A DNA stretch of 64,000 nt from Rhizobium etli 8C-3 (GTDB taxonomy: Bacteria > Pseudomonadota > Alphaproteobacteria > Rhizobiales > Rhizobiaceae). The notes under the pieces are model-generated. The model did no database searches, was not told where the DNA came from, and worked only from the letters and a program-made list of their open reading frames with translations. Location: the NCBI RefSeq assembly GCF_001908375.1, contig NZ_CP017244.1, forward strand, positions 744,001 through 808,000, in the 5' to 3' direction. The position numbers were made by a program, and so were the translations under genes. Within the stretch, counting starts at the first letter, position 1, and each line of letters opens with the position of its first letter. Below are positions 36,306-45,422 of the stretch, in pieces.

Positions 36306-37061
36306 CTATTCATCAAACATCCGGCCACTGCGTGCTTCCAGCCGATAGCGATGCCCCGGATAAACAAGTCTGGCAGTCGAGACAACCTTCTTGCCCGACC
36401 AGGTCCGTCGCCGGATCGCAAGACAGGGTTCCGTTTTCAAAATCATCAGCAGCTTGCATTCCCAACTCCTCGGCATTGCTGCTTCGACGACATGCTCGGA
36501 TCCACTCAATGGCGCTGCGGCTGTGAGATAGGCATTCGGTGTCACCGAGGAGAAATCTTGCTCAAGGTAATTCTGCGCCGCCGACGGGTTGACGAAGCGG
36601 TCTTCGATTTGCACCGGAACGCCGTTTTCGCTGTGAACGATGAGCGAGTGGAATACGGGGCCGCCGATTTCAAGCTCCAGCGCATCAGCCACTTCCGGGG
36701 AGGCGATTTCTCTTGCAAGAACAATGACCTTTGCCTCATGCGCGTTTCCACGCTCGGCAATCTCTTCAGCAATATTACGCACTTCAAAAAGCGCAGAATA
36801 GCCTTTGCGCTCCGCAACAAACGAACCGACGCCCTGGATGCGCACCAGCTCACCCTCGCTGGCAAGCTCGCGCAAGGCGCGGTTGGCGGTCATCTTGCTG
36901 ACGCCGAGCTCGACGACGAGTTCGTTTTCGGAAGGCACGCGATGCTTGGGCGGCCATTCGCCGCTGTGAATGCGATCGAGGATCACCTGTTTGACGCCGG
37001 CGTAAAGCGGTGCGGTGTCATTTTCGGAAAACTCGCGCTTCATCTCGCCCGGACGCTTCAT
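36306..37061 (-). CDS. HutC-family GntR regulator (UTRA domain)
   Basis: 251-aa repressor with a GntR winged helix at about residues 17-85 (HRVPSENELVVELGVSKMTA, IQGVGSFVAERKG) and a UTRA ligand domain (VFHSLIVHSENGVPVQIEDR, EPCLAIRRRTWSGKKVVSTA). This is the HutC subgroup, whose founding member responds to urocanate. The ATG at 37061 has AAGGAATGGGCA upstream; alternative ATGs at 37079 and 37043 exist. It is divergent from the importer/lyase operon, which it probably represses. The ligand may be the lyase product rather than urocanate. Confidence 0.9.
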   Translation of the reverse strand: MKRPGEMKREFSENDTAPLYAGVKQVILDRIHSGEWPPKHRVPSENELVVELGVSKMTANRALRELASEGELVRIQGVGSFVAERKGYSALFEVRNIAEEIAERGNAHEAKVIVLAREIASPEVADALELEIGGPVFHSLIVHSENGVPVQIEDRFVNPSAAQNYLEQDFSSVTPNAYLTAAAPLSGSEHVVEAAMPRSWECKLLMILKTEPCLAIRRRTWSGKKVVSTARLVYPGHRYRLEARSGRMFDE

Positions 37062-37257
37062 TGCCCATTCCTTTTGCATCGATGGAATCTGCCCGATAAA
37101 CAGACTTTCCTCTTGCATATCATGAAATCTCTCATATGCTACCCTATACAACCTCCTGGTCAAGCGTTCGAGTAACATCGATGACGACAGGCAAGCCGGC
37201 GCAGACCGGTTTCATGCAATCACAAGATCAATGACAACTTCAGAGGAGATTGATGAT
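37062..37257. promoter_or_regulatory. Divergent promoter region between HutC-type regulator and importer
   Basis: The 196-bp gap contains an AT-rich element around 37130-37155 (minus strand TTGTATAGGGTAGCATATGA) that loosely resembles HutC/UTRA operators with TGTATA half-sites. A GAGGAG ribosome site lies before the binding-protein ATG. The operator call is tentative. Confidence 0.35.
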
Positions 37258-38100
37258 ATGAGATTGAAGACGCTTTTTCTTTCTGCCGGGTTCATGCTCG
37301 CAACCTTCGCCGCCCCGCTCGCGGCCAAGGATTGGAAGACCGCCACCATAACGCTCGAAGGCGCCTACGCGCCGTGGAACCTGACGAATGCCGACGGCTC
37401 GCTCGGCGGTTTCGAACCCGAACTCGCCAAGATTCTTTGCGAACGTGCCAAGATTGAGTGCAGCCTCGTCGCCTCAGACTGGGACGGAATGATTCCAGCC
37501 CTCAACGCCGGCAAGTTCGACGTCATCATGGACGCCTTGTCGATCACCGAGGAACGCAAGAAGATCATCGACTTTACGGTGCCCTACGCCGCGACCCCCG
37601 CCGCCTTTGCGACAGCCAAGGATAGTCCGCTTGCCAACGCCGCAGGCACAGGCTCGACCATCACGATGACTCCCGGCCAGAGCGGGGTGAAGGAAATCGA
37701 AGCCCTCAAGGAAGCCTTCAAGGACAAGACGATCGGCATTCAGGCGGCGACTGTCTATGCCAAATTCGTCTATGACAACTTCGGCAGCATCGCCGAGATC
37801 CGTGAATACAAGACCGGTGCAGACCGCGACCTTGACTTGCAGAGCGGCCGTATCGATCTCGGCTTTGACGATGCGGTCTATTTCAACAACGCCTTTCAAG
37901 CCGCAAATGGTGCGCTTGCCTTTACCGGTCCCGAAATAGCCGGTTCCATCTGGGGTGAGGGCGAAGGTCTTGGGCTGCGCAAGGCAGATACGGATCTGCG
38001 CGACAAGTTCAACGAGGCCATCAAGTCTGCCCTTGCTGACGGCACCGTCAAAAACCTCTCGATGAAGTGGTTCAAGGTCGACGTCAGCCCGCAGAAGTAA
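37258..38100 (+). CDS. Polar amino acid ABC transporter, substrate-binding protein
   Basis: 280-aa periplasmic binding protein (SBP_bac_3). Signal peptide RLKTLFLSAGFMLATFAAPL; typical stretches GFEPELAKILCERAKIECSL, GKFDVIMDALSITEERKKII and the DLDLQSGRIDLGFDDAVYF region. Relatives bind histidine, lysine, arginine, ornithine or opines. The ATG at 37258 starts the signal peptide. It is the first gene of the plus-strand operon, followed by a strong hairpin. In this locus the ligand is expected to be the lyase substrate. Confidence 0.9.
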   Translation: MRLKTLFLSAGFMLATFAAPLAAKDWKTATITLEGAYAPWNLTNADGSLGGFEPELAKILCERAKIECSLVASDWDGMIPALNAGKFDVIMDALSITEERKKIIDFTVPYAATPAAFATAKDSPLANAAGTGSTITMTPGQSGVKEIEALKEAFKDKTIGIQAATVYAKFVYDNFGSIAEIREYKTGADRDLDLQSGRIDLGFDDAVYFNNAFQAANGALAFTGPEIAGSIWGEGEGLGLRKADTDLRDKFNEAIKSALADGTVKNLSMKWFKVDVSPQK

Positions 38101-38125
38101 GCGCCGGTTCCGGCCGAAAACTTCC

Positions 38126-38150
38126 GGTCCCCGCTTACTCGACGGGGACC
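38126..38150 (+). promoter_or_regulatory. Intercistronic hairpin after the binding-protein gene
   Basis: GGTCCCCG pairs perfectly with CGGGGACC around a nine-base loop. There is no T-run, so it should stabilise the binding-protein mRNA end or attenuate rather than terminate fully. Confidence 0.6.
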
Positions 38151-38195
38151 GCATGTTATTCTGACGGCCCTTGGAGGGCAGCGCGGGGAACGGAT

Positions 38196-38921
38196 ATGGC
38201 GACAATGGAACTGATCGGCTTCGGCTCGACAGGATGGGGAGCACTGCTTCTGCTCGGTGCCGCGACGACGCTTGCCGTGACGGCGACGGCGCTCGCAATC
38301 GGGGCGCTGCTCGGAACGATCGTCGCCGGCGCCAAGCTGTCCGGCAATTGGCTGCTGTCTGCCATGGGCAGTCTCTACACCACCGTTTTTCGCGGCGTTC
38401 CCGAACTGCTGATCATCTATCTGATCTATTTCGGCGGATCGTCCGCAATGACGGCGATCGGCACGGCCATGGGTTACGAGGGTTTTCTCGGACTACCTTC
38501 CTTCGCGGCCGGTGCGCTGGCGGTTGGTATCATTTCAGGCGCATATCAGGCGGAGGTCTTCCGTGGCGCCTATCTTGCGATTTCCAAGGGAGAACTTGAG
38601 GCGGCATCCGCAATCGGCATGCATCGCGGCTTGCGCTTCCGGCGCATTATCATGCCACAGGTCCTGCGCTTCGCCATTCCCGGCCTCGGCAATGTCTGGC
38701 AGTTGAGCCTCAAGGACTCGGCGCTGGTTTCGGTGACGGGTCTTGCCGAACTGATGCGGACCAGCCAGGTCGCGGCCGGCTCCACCCGGCAATATTTCCT
38801 CTTCTTCATCATCGGTGGCGCGCTCTATCTGATCCTGACGAGCCTTTCCGATCGGGTATTCAATGGTGCCGAGCGGCGGACAAACCGCAGCATGCCGGCA
38901 GCTGCGATGGGCCAGGCCTGA
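38196..38921 (+). CDS. Polar amino acid ABC transporter permease (HisQ type)
   Basis: 241-aa inner-membrane permease of the HisQ/HisM family. Membrane segments and motifs: TVFRGVPELLIIYLIYFG, AYQAEVFRGAYLAISKGELE (coupling loop), LKDSALVSVTGLAELMRTSQ. The ATG at 38196 follows GGGGAACGGAT; a longer frame begins inside the previous gene and is rejected. The partner permease follows after 9 bp. Confidence 0.92.
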   Translation: MATMELIGFGSTGWGALLLLGAATTLAVTATALAIGALLGTIVAGAKLSGNWLLSAMGSLYTTVFRGVPELLIIYLIYFGGSSAMTAIGTAMGYEGFLGLPSFAAGALAVGIISGAYQAEVFRGAYLAISKGELEAASAIGMHRGLRFRRIIMPQVLRFAIPGLGNVWQLSLKDSALVSVTGLAELMRTSQVAAGSTRQYFLFFIIGGALYLILTSLSDRVFNGAERRTNRSMPAAAMGQA

Positions 38922-38930
38922 GGAACGACC

Positions 38931-39635
38931 ATGGATTTCACCTTTCTGTCGCAGACCATGATCACCCTTTTGAAGGCTGTGCCGATGACGCTGGCGCTGT
39001 TTTCCGCGTCGATCTTCTTCGGCCTCTTTCTGGCGCTCTTGATTGTCTGGATGCGCGTTGGCGGCAATCCGGTACTCTCGGCGATTGCCAAGGGCTACGT
39101 CTTTGTCTTTCGCGGCTCACCGCTTCTGATCCAGATGTTTCTCGTCTTTTACGGCCTCGGGCAATTTGGTTTCATCCGCTATTCCTTCCTCTGGCCGTTC
39201 CTGAGAGAGCCTTTCGTCTGTGCCGTTCTGTCGCTGGCGCTGTGCACTGCCGGTTACACGGCCGAGATCTTCCGCGGCGGCATTCGGGCAATCTCTCCAA
39301 GGGAAATCGAGGCCGCCCGCTCGATCGGCATGTCGGGCTTTGTGCTTGTGCGCCGCATCCTGGCGCCCATCGCTTTTAGGCATGCCCTGCCTGCTTATTC
39401 GACTGAAATCGTCCTGATGATGAAGTCGACGGCTCTCGCAAGCCTCGTCACGGTATGGGAGGTCACAGGTGTCGCCCAGCGTCTGATCTCGCAGACCTAT
39501 CGTACGATGGAGGTCTTCCTCTGTGCTGCCCTCATCTATCTTGTTTTGAACTTCATCATCCTTCAGGGCATGACCCTGCTTGAATATTCGCTCTCCCGAC
39601 ATCGCCGCGCCACTCCGGCGGCGCTGAAGGCGTAG
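38931..39635 (+). CDS. Polar amino acid ABC transporter permease (HisM type)
   Basis: 234-aa inner-membrane permease, the second half of the heterodimeric channel. Motifs include [40 protein letters not shown] and [20 protein letters not shown]. It lies 9 bp after the HisQ-type gene and 28 bp before the ATPase gene. Length is normal. Confidence 0.92.
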   Translation: MDFTFLSQTMITLLKAVPMTLALFSASIFFGLFLALLIVWMRVGGNPVLSAIAKGYVFVFRGSPLLIQMFLVFYGLGQFGFIRYSFLWPFLREPFVCAVLSLALCTAGYTAEIFRGGIRAISPREIEAARSIGMSGFVLVRRILAPIAFRHALPAYSTEIVLMMKSTALASLVTVWEVTGVAQRLISQTYRTMEVFLCAALIYLVLNFIILQGMTLLEYSLSRHRRATPAALKA

Positions 39636-39663
39636 GATCAGACTCAAACCGATTGGAGCCTTC

Positions 39664-40440
39664 ATGCCCGGTCAGACCCGACTTTCGGTCCGCAACATCC
39701 GCAAGAGCTTCGGCACTCACGAGGTGTTGCGCGGAATTTCCCTCGATGCACAGGATGGCGATGTGATTTCGCTGCTCGGCGCATCAGGCTCCGGCAAATC
39801 GACGTTCCTGCGTTGCATCAACCTTCTCGAGACGGCGACCAGTGGCGAGATCTGGGTCGATGGCGAAGAGATCCAGATGGTGCACAAGAACGGAAGAAGC
39901 AGGCCCGCGAGCCAGAAGCAGGTCGATCATATCCGCTCCGAACTCGGCATGGTCTTTCAGCAATTTAATCTCTGGTCACATATGACCATCCTGCAGAATG
40001 TGATCGAAGGCCCCGTGCATGTCCTCAAACGGCCGCGTGCAGAGTGCATTTCCGAAGCCGAAGCGCTGCTCGAAAAGGTCGGCATCGCCGATAAACGTCA
40101 TGCCTATCCGGCGCATCTTTCGGGCGGCCAGCAGCAGCGTGCTGCAATCGCGCGCGCGCTTGCGATGAAGCCGAAGGTGATGCTCTTTGACGAGCCGACT
40201 TCTGCCCTTGATCCAGAACTCGTTGGTGAGGTACTCCGGGTCATGCGTGCGCTCGCCGAAGAGGGCATGACCATGCTCGTTGTCACGCACGAAATGAGTT
40301 TTGCCCGCAACGTCTCTAATCGCGTCATCTTCATGCGCCAAGGGCTTGTGGAAAGCAGTGGCGCTCCGGACGCAATGTTCGGCGGCGGCGCATCGAAAGC
40401 CTTCCGCCAGTTCATCGGCGATTTCGGAAGTGGACAATGA
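39664..40440 (+). CDS. Polar amino acid ABC transporter ATP-binding protein (HisP type)
   Basis: 258-aa ATPase. Walker [11 protein letters not shown]-loop [11 protein letters not shown], signature [15 protein letters not shown], Walker [13 protein letters not shown] and VVTHEMSFA are complete, as in HisP/OccP. Its stop overlaps the ATG of the lyase gene by 4 bp (ATGA), so uptake and catabolism are translationally linked. Confidence 0.94.
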   Translation: MPGQTRLSVRNIRKSFGTHEVLRGISLDAQDGDVISLLGASGSGKSTFLRCINLLETATSGEIWVDGEEIQMVHKNGRSRPASQKQVDHIRSELGMVFQQFNLWSHMTILQNVIEGPVHVLKRPRAECISEAEALLEKVGIADKRHAYPAHLSGGQQQRAAIARALAMKPKVMLFDEPTSALDPELVGEVLRVMRALAEEGMTMLVVTHEMSFARNVSNRVIFMRQGLVESSGAPDAMFGGGASKAFRQFIGDFGSGQ

Positions 40441-41930
40441 CCGTCACGATCGGGGACAGGCTTGGCTGGCGCGACATCGCTGAGGTCGGCGAAGGCGCAG
40501 CACTTGCACTGTCGCCGGCTGCAGAGGAACGTATCGCCCACGCTGCCCGTATCGTCGGGTGTATCGTCGATAGCGGGGTGCGGGCCTACGGTATAAATAC
40601 CGGCGTCGGCGCCCTGTCGGACACGGTCGTTGATCGTAGCTCGCAAAGCCGACTCTCGCGCAATATCGTACTCAGTCACGCATGCGGCGTCGGCTCGCTC
40701 CTGGCACCACGCGAGGTGCGGGCCATTATTGCCGCGCAGATCGCCAATTTTGCCCACGGCCACTCAGGCGTGCGGCCGGAAATCGTCAGAAACCTGGCTG
40801 CCTTTCTCGAGAGGGATTGCATTCCCGATGTGCCGTCGAAAGGCTCAGCCGGCTATCTCACCCACAATGCCCACAGTGCGCTCGTCTTGATTGGGGAGGG
40901 ATCTGCGCGCGTCGCCGGTCGTCCGATGCACGGGCGCGACGCGTTGACGGCGATCGGTCTAGCGCCACTCGTCCTCAAGGCCAAAGAAGGGTTGAGCCTT
41001 GTCAATGGCACGGCTTGCGCGACCGGCCTTTCGAGCATCGCTCTCGCACGTGCCGCGCGCCTTCTCGATTGGGCCGATGCAATCGCCGCTCTTACCCTGG
41101 AAGCTGCCGGCTGCCAGCTGGCAGCATTCGACGAAGCCGTGCTTGCGCTTCGTCCTTCGAGGGGTATCGCGACGGTCGGCGCGTCGATCCGCAATCGCCT
41201 TTCGGGCAGTGGGCTTGTTGCGGTCGCCCTCGCAAGGCGTACGCAGGATGCGCTGAGCCTGCGTGCGGTACCGCATGCCCATGGCGGCGCGCGCGATATA
41301 TTCGTGCAGTCAGCCGGGATCGTCGACCGGGAGCTCGCGTCCGTCACCGACAATCCGGCGATCTCGGGCACGCCGGACAATCCGATCGTCTCGTCCGAAG
41401 CGCATGCCGTTGCTCCGGCACTCGCGCAGGCGATCGACAGCCTTGCGGTCGCAATCGCTCAAATCGGCGCGATGAGCGAGCGGCGAATTGATCGGCTTGT
41501 CAATCCGCTGGTAAGCGGCCTTCCGCCTTTCCTTGCCAGTGATGCCGGCAGCGATTCCGGCTTCATGATCGCCCAGTATACGGCTGCCGCGCTCAGTAAT
41601 GAGAACCGCCGTCTTGCTGCTCCCGCCTCGTTGGATGGCGGCCTGACATCGGGTCTGCAGGAGGATTTTCTCGCGCATCCGACAGCTGCTGCAAACAAGC
41701 TGCTTACCGTCATCGATAATGCTGAATACATCCTTGCGATCGAACTGATGGCTGCAGCACAGGCCCATGATTTTCTCGAGGCGACAGCGCCGAGGGCGAG
41801 GGGCACGGAAGAAATCCATGTTATCGTGCGTGCGCATGTGCAGCACTATGCCGACGACCGCCCGCTTGCTGGGGACGTGGAGACATTGCGCATTTTGCTT
41901 CGGGATCGGTCGCCGCCGACGGGTATTTGA
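40437..41930 (+). CDS. Histidine-ammonia-lyase homologue lacking the MIO triad
   Basis: 497-aa member of the aromatic amino acid lyase superfamily. Many HutH features are kept: Y51 (YGINTGVG), H81 (SHACGVG), GHSGVRPE, N190 (LVNGT), QD at 270-271, R276 and QED at 408-410. But the segment that forms the methylidene-imidazolone (MIO) electrophile is missing. Canonical HutH reads GSVGASGDLAPLAH; here GSAG (136-139) runs straight into YLTHNAH, three residues shorter with no Ala-Ser-Gly. It therefore cannot be a normal histidine deaminase. As I recall, ergothionase is an HAL-fold lyase acting without MIO, so elimination of a better leaving group from a betaine-type amino acid is possible. Coupled to the ATPase gene. 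Confidence 0.88.
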   Translation: MTVTIGDRLGWRDIAEVGEGAALALSPAAEERIAHAARIVGCIVDSGVRAYGINTGVGALSDTVVDRSSQSRLSRNIVLSHACGVGSLLAPREVRAIIAAQIANFAHGHSGVRPEIVRNLAAFLERDCIPDVPSKGSAGYLTHNAHSALVLIGEGSARVAGRPMHGRDALTAIGLAPLVLKAKEGLSLVNGTACATGLSSIALARAARLLDWADAIAALTLEAAGCQLAAFDEAVLALRPSRGIATVGASIRNRLSGSGLVAVALARRTQDALSLRAVPHAHGGARDIFVQSAGIVDRELASVTDNPAISGTPDNPIVSSEAHAVAPALAQAIDSLAVAIAQIGAMSERRIDRLVNPLVSGLPPFLASDAGSDSGFMIAQYTAAALSNENRRLAAPASLDGGLTSGLQEDFLAHPTAAANKLLTVIDNAEYILAIELMAAAQAHDFLEATAPRARGTEEIHVIVRAHVQHYADDRPLAGDVETLRILLRDRSPPTGI

Positions 41931-41939
41931 AGGGTTGCC

Positions 41940-43106
41940 ATGATCGCTCGTTTCGACGTCGCTGTGATCGGCCTTGGCGCCATGGGAAGCGCAGCACTTG
42001 CATTTCTCGCCGCCCGTGGCGTCAAGGTGATTGGCATCGACGCTTATTTTCCCGCACATGCGATGAGCTCGTCGCATGGCGACAGCCGGCTCATTCGGCT
42101 CGGCTATTTCGAGGACCCGTCCTATGTGCCGCTTCTTCAACGTGCCTATCGCAACTGGCGAGCGCTCGAAACCAGCCTAAGGACCGATATCCTGACCATC
42201 ACCGGCGTGTTGCAGATCGGTTTGCCAGACAGCAAGATCGTGAGCGGCACGCGCACTTCGTGCAGGTTGCACGGCCTTGCCCATGAAGAGCTCGACGCAG
42301 CGGAAATGGCGCGCCGCTTTCCCGCGTTTCAGCTCGATGACGATGAGGTTGCCATCTTTGATCCGCAAGGCGGGTATCTGCGACCGGAGACTGCCATCAT
42401 GGGCTACGTCAAACTTGCGGCCGAAAGCGGAGCGATGATCCATTTTGGCGAGAAGGTCATGGCTCTGGATCCGGGTGACGGGGGTGTGACTATCGCCTCA
42501 GCAAATGGCTGCTACCACGCCAGAAAGGTCGTCATCGCGACGGGATCATGGATTGCCGAACTCGTTCCGCACCTGAAATCACACGCGACACCGATCCGTC
42601 AGGTCGTGGCGTGGTATCAGCCAAAGGACGGCTTTGTCGCAGAGCCGCAGCGCATGCCATGTTTCCTTCGCGACGAAGGTCGGGAAGGTTCTTATTTTGG
42701 CTTCCCTGCGATCGGCGTCGACGGCATGAAGCTCGGCCGCCACGCGCATTTCCGCGAACCGATCGACCCTAACCGACCCAATGCGCCGATCAACGACCGA
42801 GATACCGCACTGCTTGATGACTTTGCATCCAGACGTTTGCCTGCCGCCGCCGGACTTCGTGTTCGCGCGGCCTCCTGCCGCTATACAATGTTGCCGAGCG
42901 AGGATTTCCTCTTCGACCTTCTGCCCGGGCAGCCAAACATTGTCGTTGCATCGCCCTGTTCCGGACATGGATTCAAATTTACGAGCGTTGTCGGTGAGAT
43001 TCTGTCTGACCTTGCACTCGATGGTGGCACCGCGTTGGAGATAGGCGCTTTCTCCTTCGACGCCCTCGAAAGACATCGCCATTCGCGATCTCCTGGCGTC
43101 AACTAA
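41940..43106 (+). CDS. Sarcosine oxidase/N-methyltryptophan oxidase-like flavoprotein
   Basis: 388-aa FAD-dependent oxidoreductase (DAO family, MSOX/MTOX type). The dinucleotide site is DVAVIGLGAMGSAALAFLAA; SSSHGDSRLIRLGYFEDPSY is the typical MSOX/MTOX stretch, and ASPCSGHGFKFTSVVGEIL is near the covalent-flavin/C-terminal region (SPCSGHGFK). These enzymes oxidise secondary or N-methyl amino acids to an imine plus hydrogen peroxide. It follows the MIO-less lyase by 9 bp, suggesting that the imported substrate carries N-methyl groups. Confidence 0.9.
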   Translation: MIARFDVAVIGLGAMGSAALAFLAARGVKVIGIDAYFPAHAMSSSHGDSRLIRLGYFEDPSYVPLLQRAYRNWRALETSLRTDILTITGVLQIGLPDSKIVSGTRTSCRLHGLAHEELDAAEMARRFPAFQLDDDEVAIFDPQGGYLRPETAIMGYVKLAAESGAMIHFGEKVMALDPGDGGVTIASANGCYHARKVVIATGSWIAELVPHLKSHATPIRQVVAWYQPKDGFVAEPQRMPCFLRDEGREGSYFGFPAIGVDGMKLGRHAHFREPIDPNRPNAPINDRDTALLDDFASRRLPAAAGLRVRAASCRYTMLPSEDFLFDLLPGQPNIVVASPCSGHGFKFTSVVGEILSDLALDGGTALEIGAFSFDALERHRHSRSPGVN

Positions 43107-43142
43107 CCTCTGCTGCTGGCGACCGACGACCCAAGCCCTCCA

Positions 43143-43367
43143 TCAGGCGGCGGGGTCATCACGTGTCGCGCCCGCCAGAAGCGTCAATTGCTCCGGTTCG
43201 TGCACACCTTGGCGATACAGTTCTATGATGATCGAGGCCAGACGTGCGACCGTTTTATTGTCGGTGATCTCCATCTGAGCACACAGATCATCAAGGACGT
43301 CATTGCAGACGGTCAGATCTTCAGACGTAAGCGGCTCGTCGCGGCGATGTCCGAAATGTTCTTCCAT
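43143..43367 (-). CDS. Small hypothetical protein coupled to an XRE regulator
   Basis: 74-aa acidic, probably helical protein (LTSEDLTVCNDVLDDLCAQM; TVARLASIIIELYRQGVHEP). No known domain recognised. It starts one base after the stop of the upstream XRE-type gene (TGATATG), so the two are translationally coupled; this sets the ATG at 43367 rather than the in-frame ATG at 43394. It could modulate the regulator. Confidence 0.6.
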   Translation of the reverse strand: MEEHFGHRRDEPLTSEDLTVCNDVLDDLCAQMEITDNKTVARLASIIIELYRQGVHEPEQLTLLAGATRDDPAA

Positions 43368-43368
43368 A

Positions 43369-43716
43369 TCAGCCGCCTGCGCCGGGAGGTGCATCGTTTT
43401 CGAAAACTTCGCGGTACTGAATCATCTGTTTCTCATCGACGTCGATCGACCCTCGCGCAGGTGCCACAAGCCGAATCCCTGGGCCGCCGGAGCCTGAATA
43501 GTCGCCGTCGAGGAAGGCAATGCCGGCCGCTTCGAGGGCACGAACGACGGCGACGACGTTGTTAGGCATGCCCTTGATCTGTCCATCGCTTGCCTCCATG
43601 CGGCGTAAGGTGGGGGCAGAAACATTGGCGTGCTTTGCAAGTTCGACTTGACCAAGACCCGCCAACACACGCGCCGCTGCCAGCTGTTTGCCGGTGATGT
43701 GGTTGATTTCACGCAT
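43369..43716 (-). CDS. XRE-family helix-turn-helix regulator
   Basis: 115-aa protein with an N-terminal HTH at about residues 8-65 (GKQLAAARVLAGLGQVELAK, HANVSAPTLRRMEASDG) and a short tail with AGIAFLDGDYSGSGGPGIRL, a form common in rhizobial regulators. The ATG at 43716 (MREINHITG) is chosen to start directly before the HTH. It is followed by the coupled small gene. Target unknown; GATATATTATC just upstream is a possible self-operator. Confidence 0.82.
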   Translation of the reverse strand: MREINHITGKQLAAARVLAGLGQVELAKHANVSAPTLRRMEASDGQIKGMPNNVVAVVRALEAAGIAFLDGDYSGSGGPGIRLVAPARGSIDVDEKQMIQYREVFENDAPPGAGG

Positions 43717-44161
43717 GGTGGTTCCAGCCGCTTGCCGCCTCTGTTGATGAAGATATATTATCAAGCTGAGCGATTTTGATCAATCAGGATGAAATCCTGC
43801 CCCAACACCTATAATCCACAAGCTCTTCGTCCGCTGGGCTCACTGGTAGAAGCGTCAGTTCTGGCGACGAAGTTGTAGGCGCCAGTCATCCGGGAAAACC
43901 GACCGGAAGCGCGGTGCTCGTTGGAACTGGCCGTCGCCGTCGCTATGCCGGTAGGAGGAAGATGCGCGGTTGCGAGTTTGCCTCAGATCGGCGCGGTCAC
44001 CGACCTGCGCGCGGCGCGATACTCTCAAAATGATGGCGTCCTGATGACGATCGTTGCAGGAACTCATCCGATTGGTCTAGGCCATTACCTCTTGAACGAA
44101 AACCGATTAAAACCAATATTTTCCCGGGTGGCGTAGCGGCATCGAGAGAGGAGAAAACATC
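43717..44161. other. Intergenic stretch before the DUF982 gene
   Basis: About 445 bp between divergent genes. Apart from the short AT-rich palindrome GATATATTATC near 43752 and the ribosome site GAGAGGAGAAAAC before the DUF982 gene, I see no supported gene, repeat or RNA. Confidence 0.4.
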
Positions 44162-44467
44162 ATGCTTGTGAGTGAGGTGCCTTGGCGGGTTCCGATAACC
44201 GTCCGCTTGGAGTGCGGATTTCAGCGGACATTGACGTCAGCCTTTGAGACCCTTGGTTTTCTTGAGAACGAGTGGCCCGAGCGGCGAGGTGAGCGCTACC
44301 ATCGAGCCGTCAACCAGTGCCGGGGAGCATTGAGCCGGGTCGTCCCCGCAGAGGTGGCACGCGAAGCATTTATCGCAGCCTGCCTGGAGGCCGGCGTCCC
44401 GGCAATGGCAGGCACCGTCGCCGCTCTTACACAAGCATCATCGCCGAACCTTGCAATGGGCACATAA
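44162..44467 (+). CDS. DUF982 protein
   Basis: 101-aa protein of the DUF982 family, which is abundant in rhizobia and of unknown function. Characteristic stretches: VPITVRLECGFQRTLTSAFE, LGFLENEWPERRGERYHRAV and EVAREAFIAACLEAGV. GAGAGGAGAAAACATC precedes the ATG. It stands alone, upstream of the cold-shock gene. Confidence 0.85.
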   Translation: MLVSEVPWRVPITVRLECGFQRTLTSAFETLGFLENEWPERRGERYHRAVNQCRGALSRVVPAEVAREAFIAACLEAGVPAMAGTVAALTQASSPNLAMGT

Positions 44468-44830
44468 TGGACGGCCGTCGGCACAAAGCGATGGCAGCAT
44501 TGGTTTTGAATGGTCGAGGCGCTTTCGGCGCTGTCGCAAGGTTTTTGTGTAACACCGCATGTGTCTTCCTTGGTGCGAGATCAGGTTGGGAATACGAGAT
44601 TAGGTCGGCTGCTGGGATGGCCTCTTCTTTGAGCGCGCATGCCAGCTTAGGTAGTGCGATCCAGCCTTTATCTAGACACAGTTGTCGCTTAAAAGTCGGG
44701 CATCGAGCTTGCCTGTTAAGCTTTGTTTTGGCGCCACTTCGCGCTCAAGGCGGTCTTTCCTCTCAAAATCGATCATCCGTCGTCGGCAATGGCCGAGCGA
44801 CTCATCCTGTGCGATTGAAAGGATATCGTC
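44468..44830. other. Upstream region of the cold-shock gene
   Basis: 363 bp between DUF982 and cspA. Open frames here have no ribosome sites. A long 5' untranslated leader is typical of cold-shock mRNAs, and part of this stretch is probably transcribed; I could not identify a conserved cold box. Confidence 0.4.
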
Positions 44831-45040
44831 ATGAACAGCGGAACTGTTAAATTTTTCAATGCGGCCAAAGGCTTCGGCTTCATTCAGCCAAGCGATGGAT
44901 CAACGGATGTCTTTGTTCACATTTCTGCGGTTGAGCGCTCCGGCATGTCCGATCTGAGGGAAGGCCAGAAGGTTACCTTTGATATCGTGCGCGACAACAA
45001 AAGCGGAAAGAACGCCGCCGAGAACCTTTTCGCTGCGTAA
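44831..45040 (+). CDS. cspA: Cold-shock protein (CspA family)
   Basis: 69-aa single-domain nucleic-acid chaperone. RNP1 (KGFGFI) and RNP2 (VFVHI) are intact in [18 protein letters not shown] and [27 protein letters not shown] precedes the ATG. A strong intrinsic terminator follows at 45102. Expected to bind RNA and act during cold or growth-phase change. Confidence 0.95.
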   Translation: MNSGTVKFFNAAKGFGFIQPSDGSTDVFVHISAVERSGMSDLREGQKVTFDIVRDNKSGKNAAENLFAA

Positions 45041-45101
45041 CCATCCAACCTGATCGGCCACTGACCCGGATTTCCTGGACCGGTCCTTTATCAACTATTG
45101 A

Positions 45102-45124
45102 GGTCGGGTTCGCCCGGCCTTTTT
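45102..45124 (+). terminator. Intrinsic terminator of cspA
   Basis: GGTCGGG-TTCG-CCCGGCC (seven pairs, one T-G, with a stable UUCG tetraloop) is followed by TTTTT. It lies 61 bp after the cspA stop. Confidence 0.9.
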
Positions 45125-45149
45125 CGATTTTCAATTTTGGAGCTACGAG

Positions 45150-45320
45150 ATGAAGAAAACCAATGCAGATCAACTTCTTCAGCGCGCCAAGCGGCAGGTC
45201 GCCAATACGAGCGCCGGCGGGCATCTGGGTGGGACCAATTTCGGACAGGCCTATGACGCTAAGACGTCATCAGTGAAGGCAAAAACCGACAAGGTTCGCC
45301 GCAACACCAACGGACGATAA
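45150..45320 (+). CDS. Small basic protein downstream of cspA
   Basis: 56-aa lysine/arginine-rich protein (KKTNADQLLQRAKRQVANTS; GGHLGGTNFGQAYDAKTSSV). GGAG lies six to seven bases before the ATG and codon use is normal, so it is probably a real gene. No domain recognised; similar tiny proteins are familiar in rhizobia. It sits just after the cspA terminator, so it needs readthrough or its own promoter. Confidence 0.65.
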   Translation: MKKTNADQLLQRAKRQVANTSAGGHLGGTNFGQAYDAKTSSVKAKTDKVRRNTNGR

Positions 45321-45422
45321 GTCGGCGTCGACCGGAGCAAGAGTGCCCGTTGCCCCAGTGCAGCGGGCATTGTCTTCGCCACAAAGAGCTGACGTTGCCG
45401 GCCAGTCGCAGGCCGCCTGTAA

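Noticed and set aside
40830..40880. Possible sequencing error or frameshift explaining the missing Ala-Ser-Gly in the lyase
   Set aside because: The frame is open and family-like on both sides and the gap is exactly three codons, so a simple indel error is unlikely, though resequencing would settle it.
44317..44850. 177-residue plus-strand frame spanning the DUF982 end and the cspA leader
   Set aside because: It is out of frame with both genes, starts inside DUF982, has no ribosome site and no recognisable domain.
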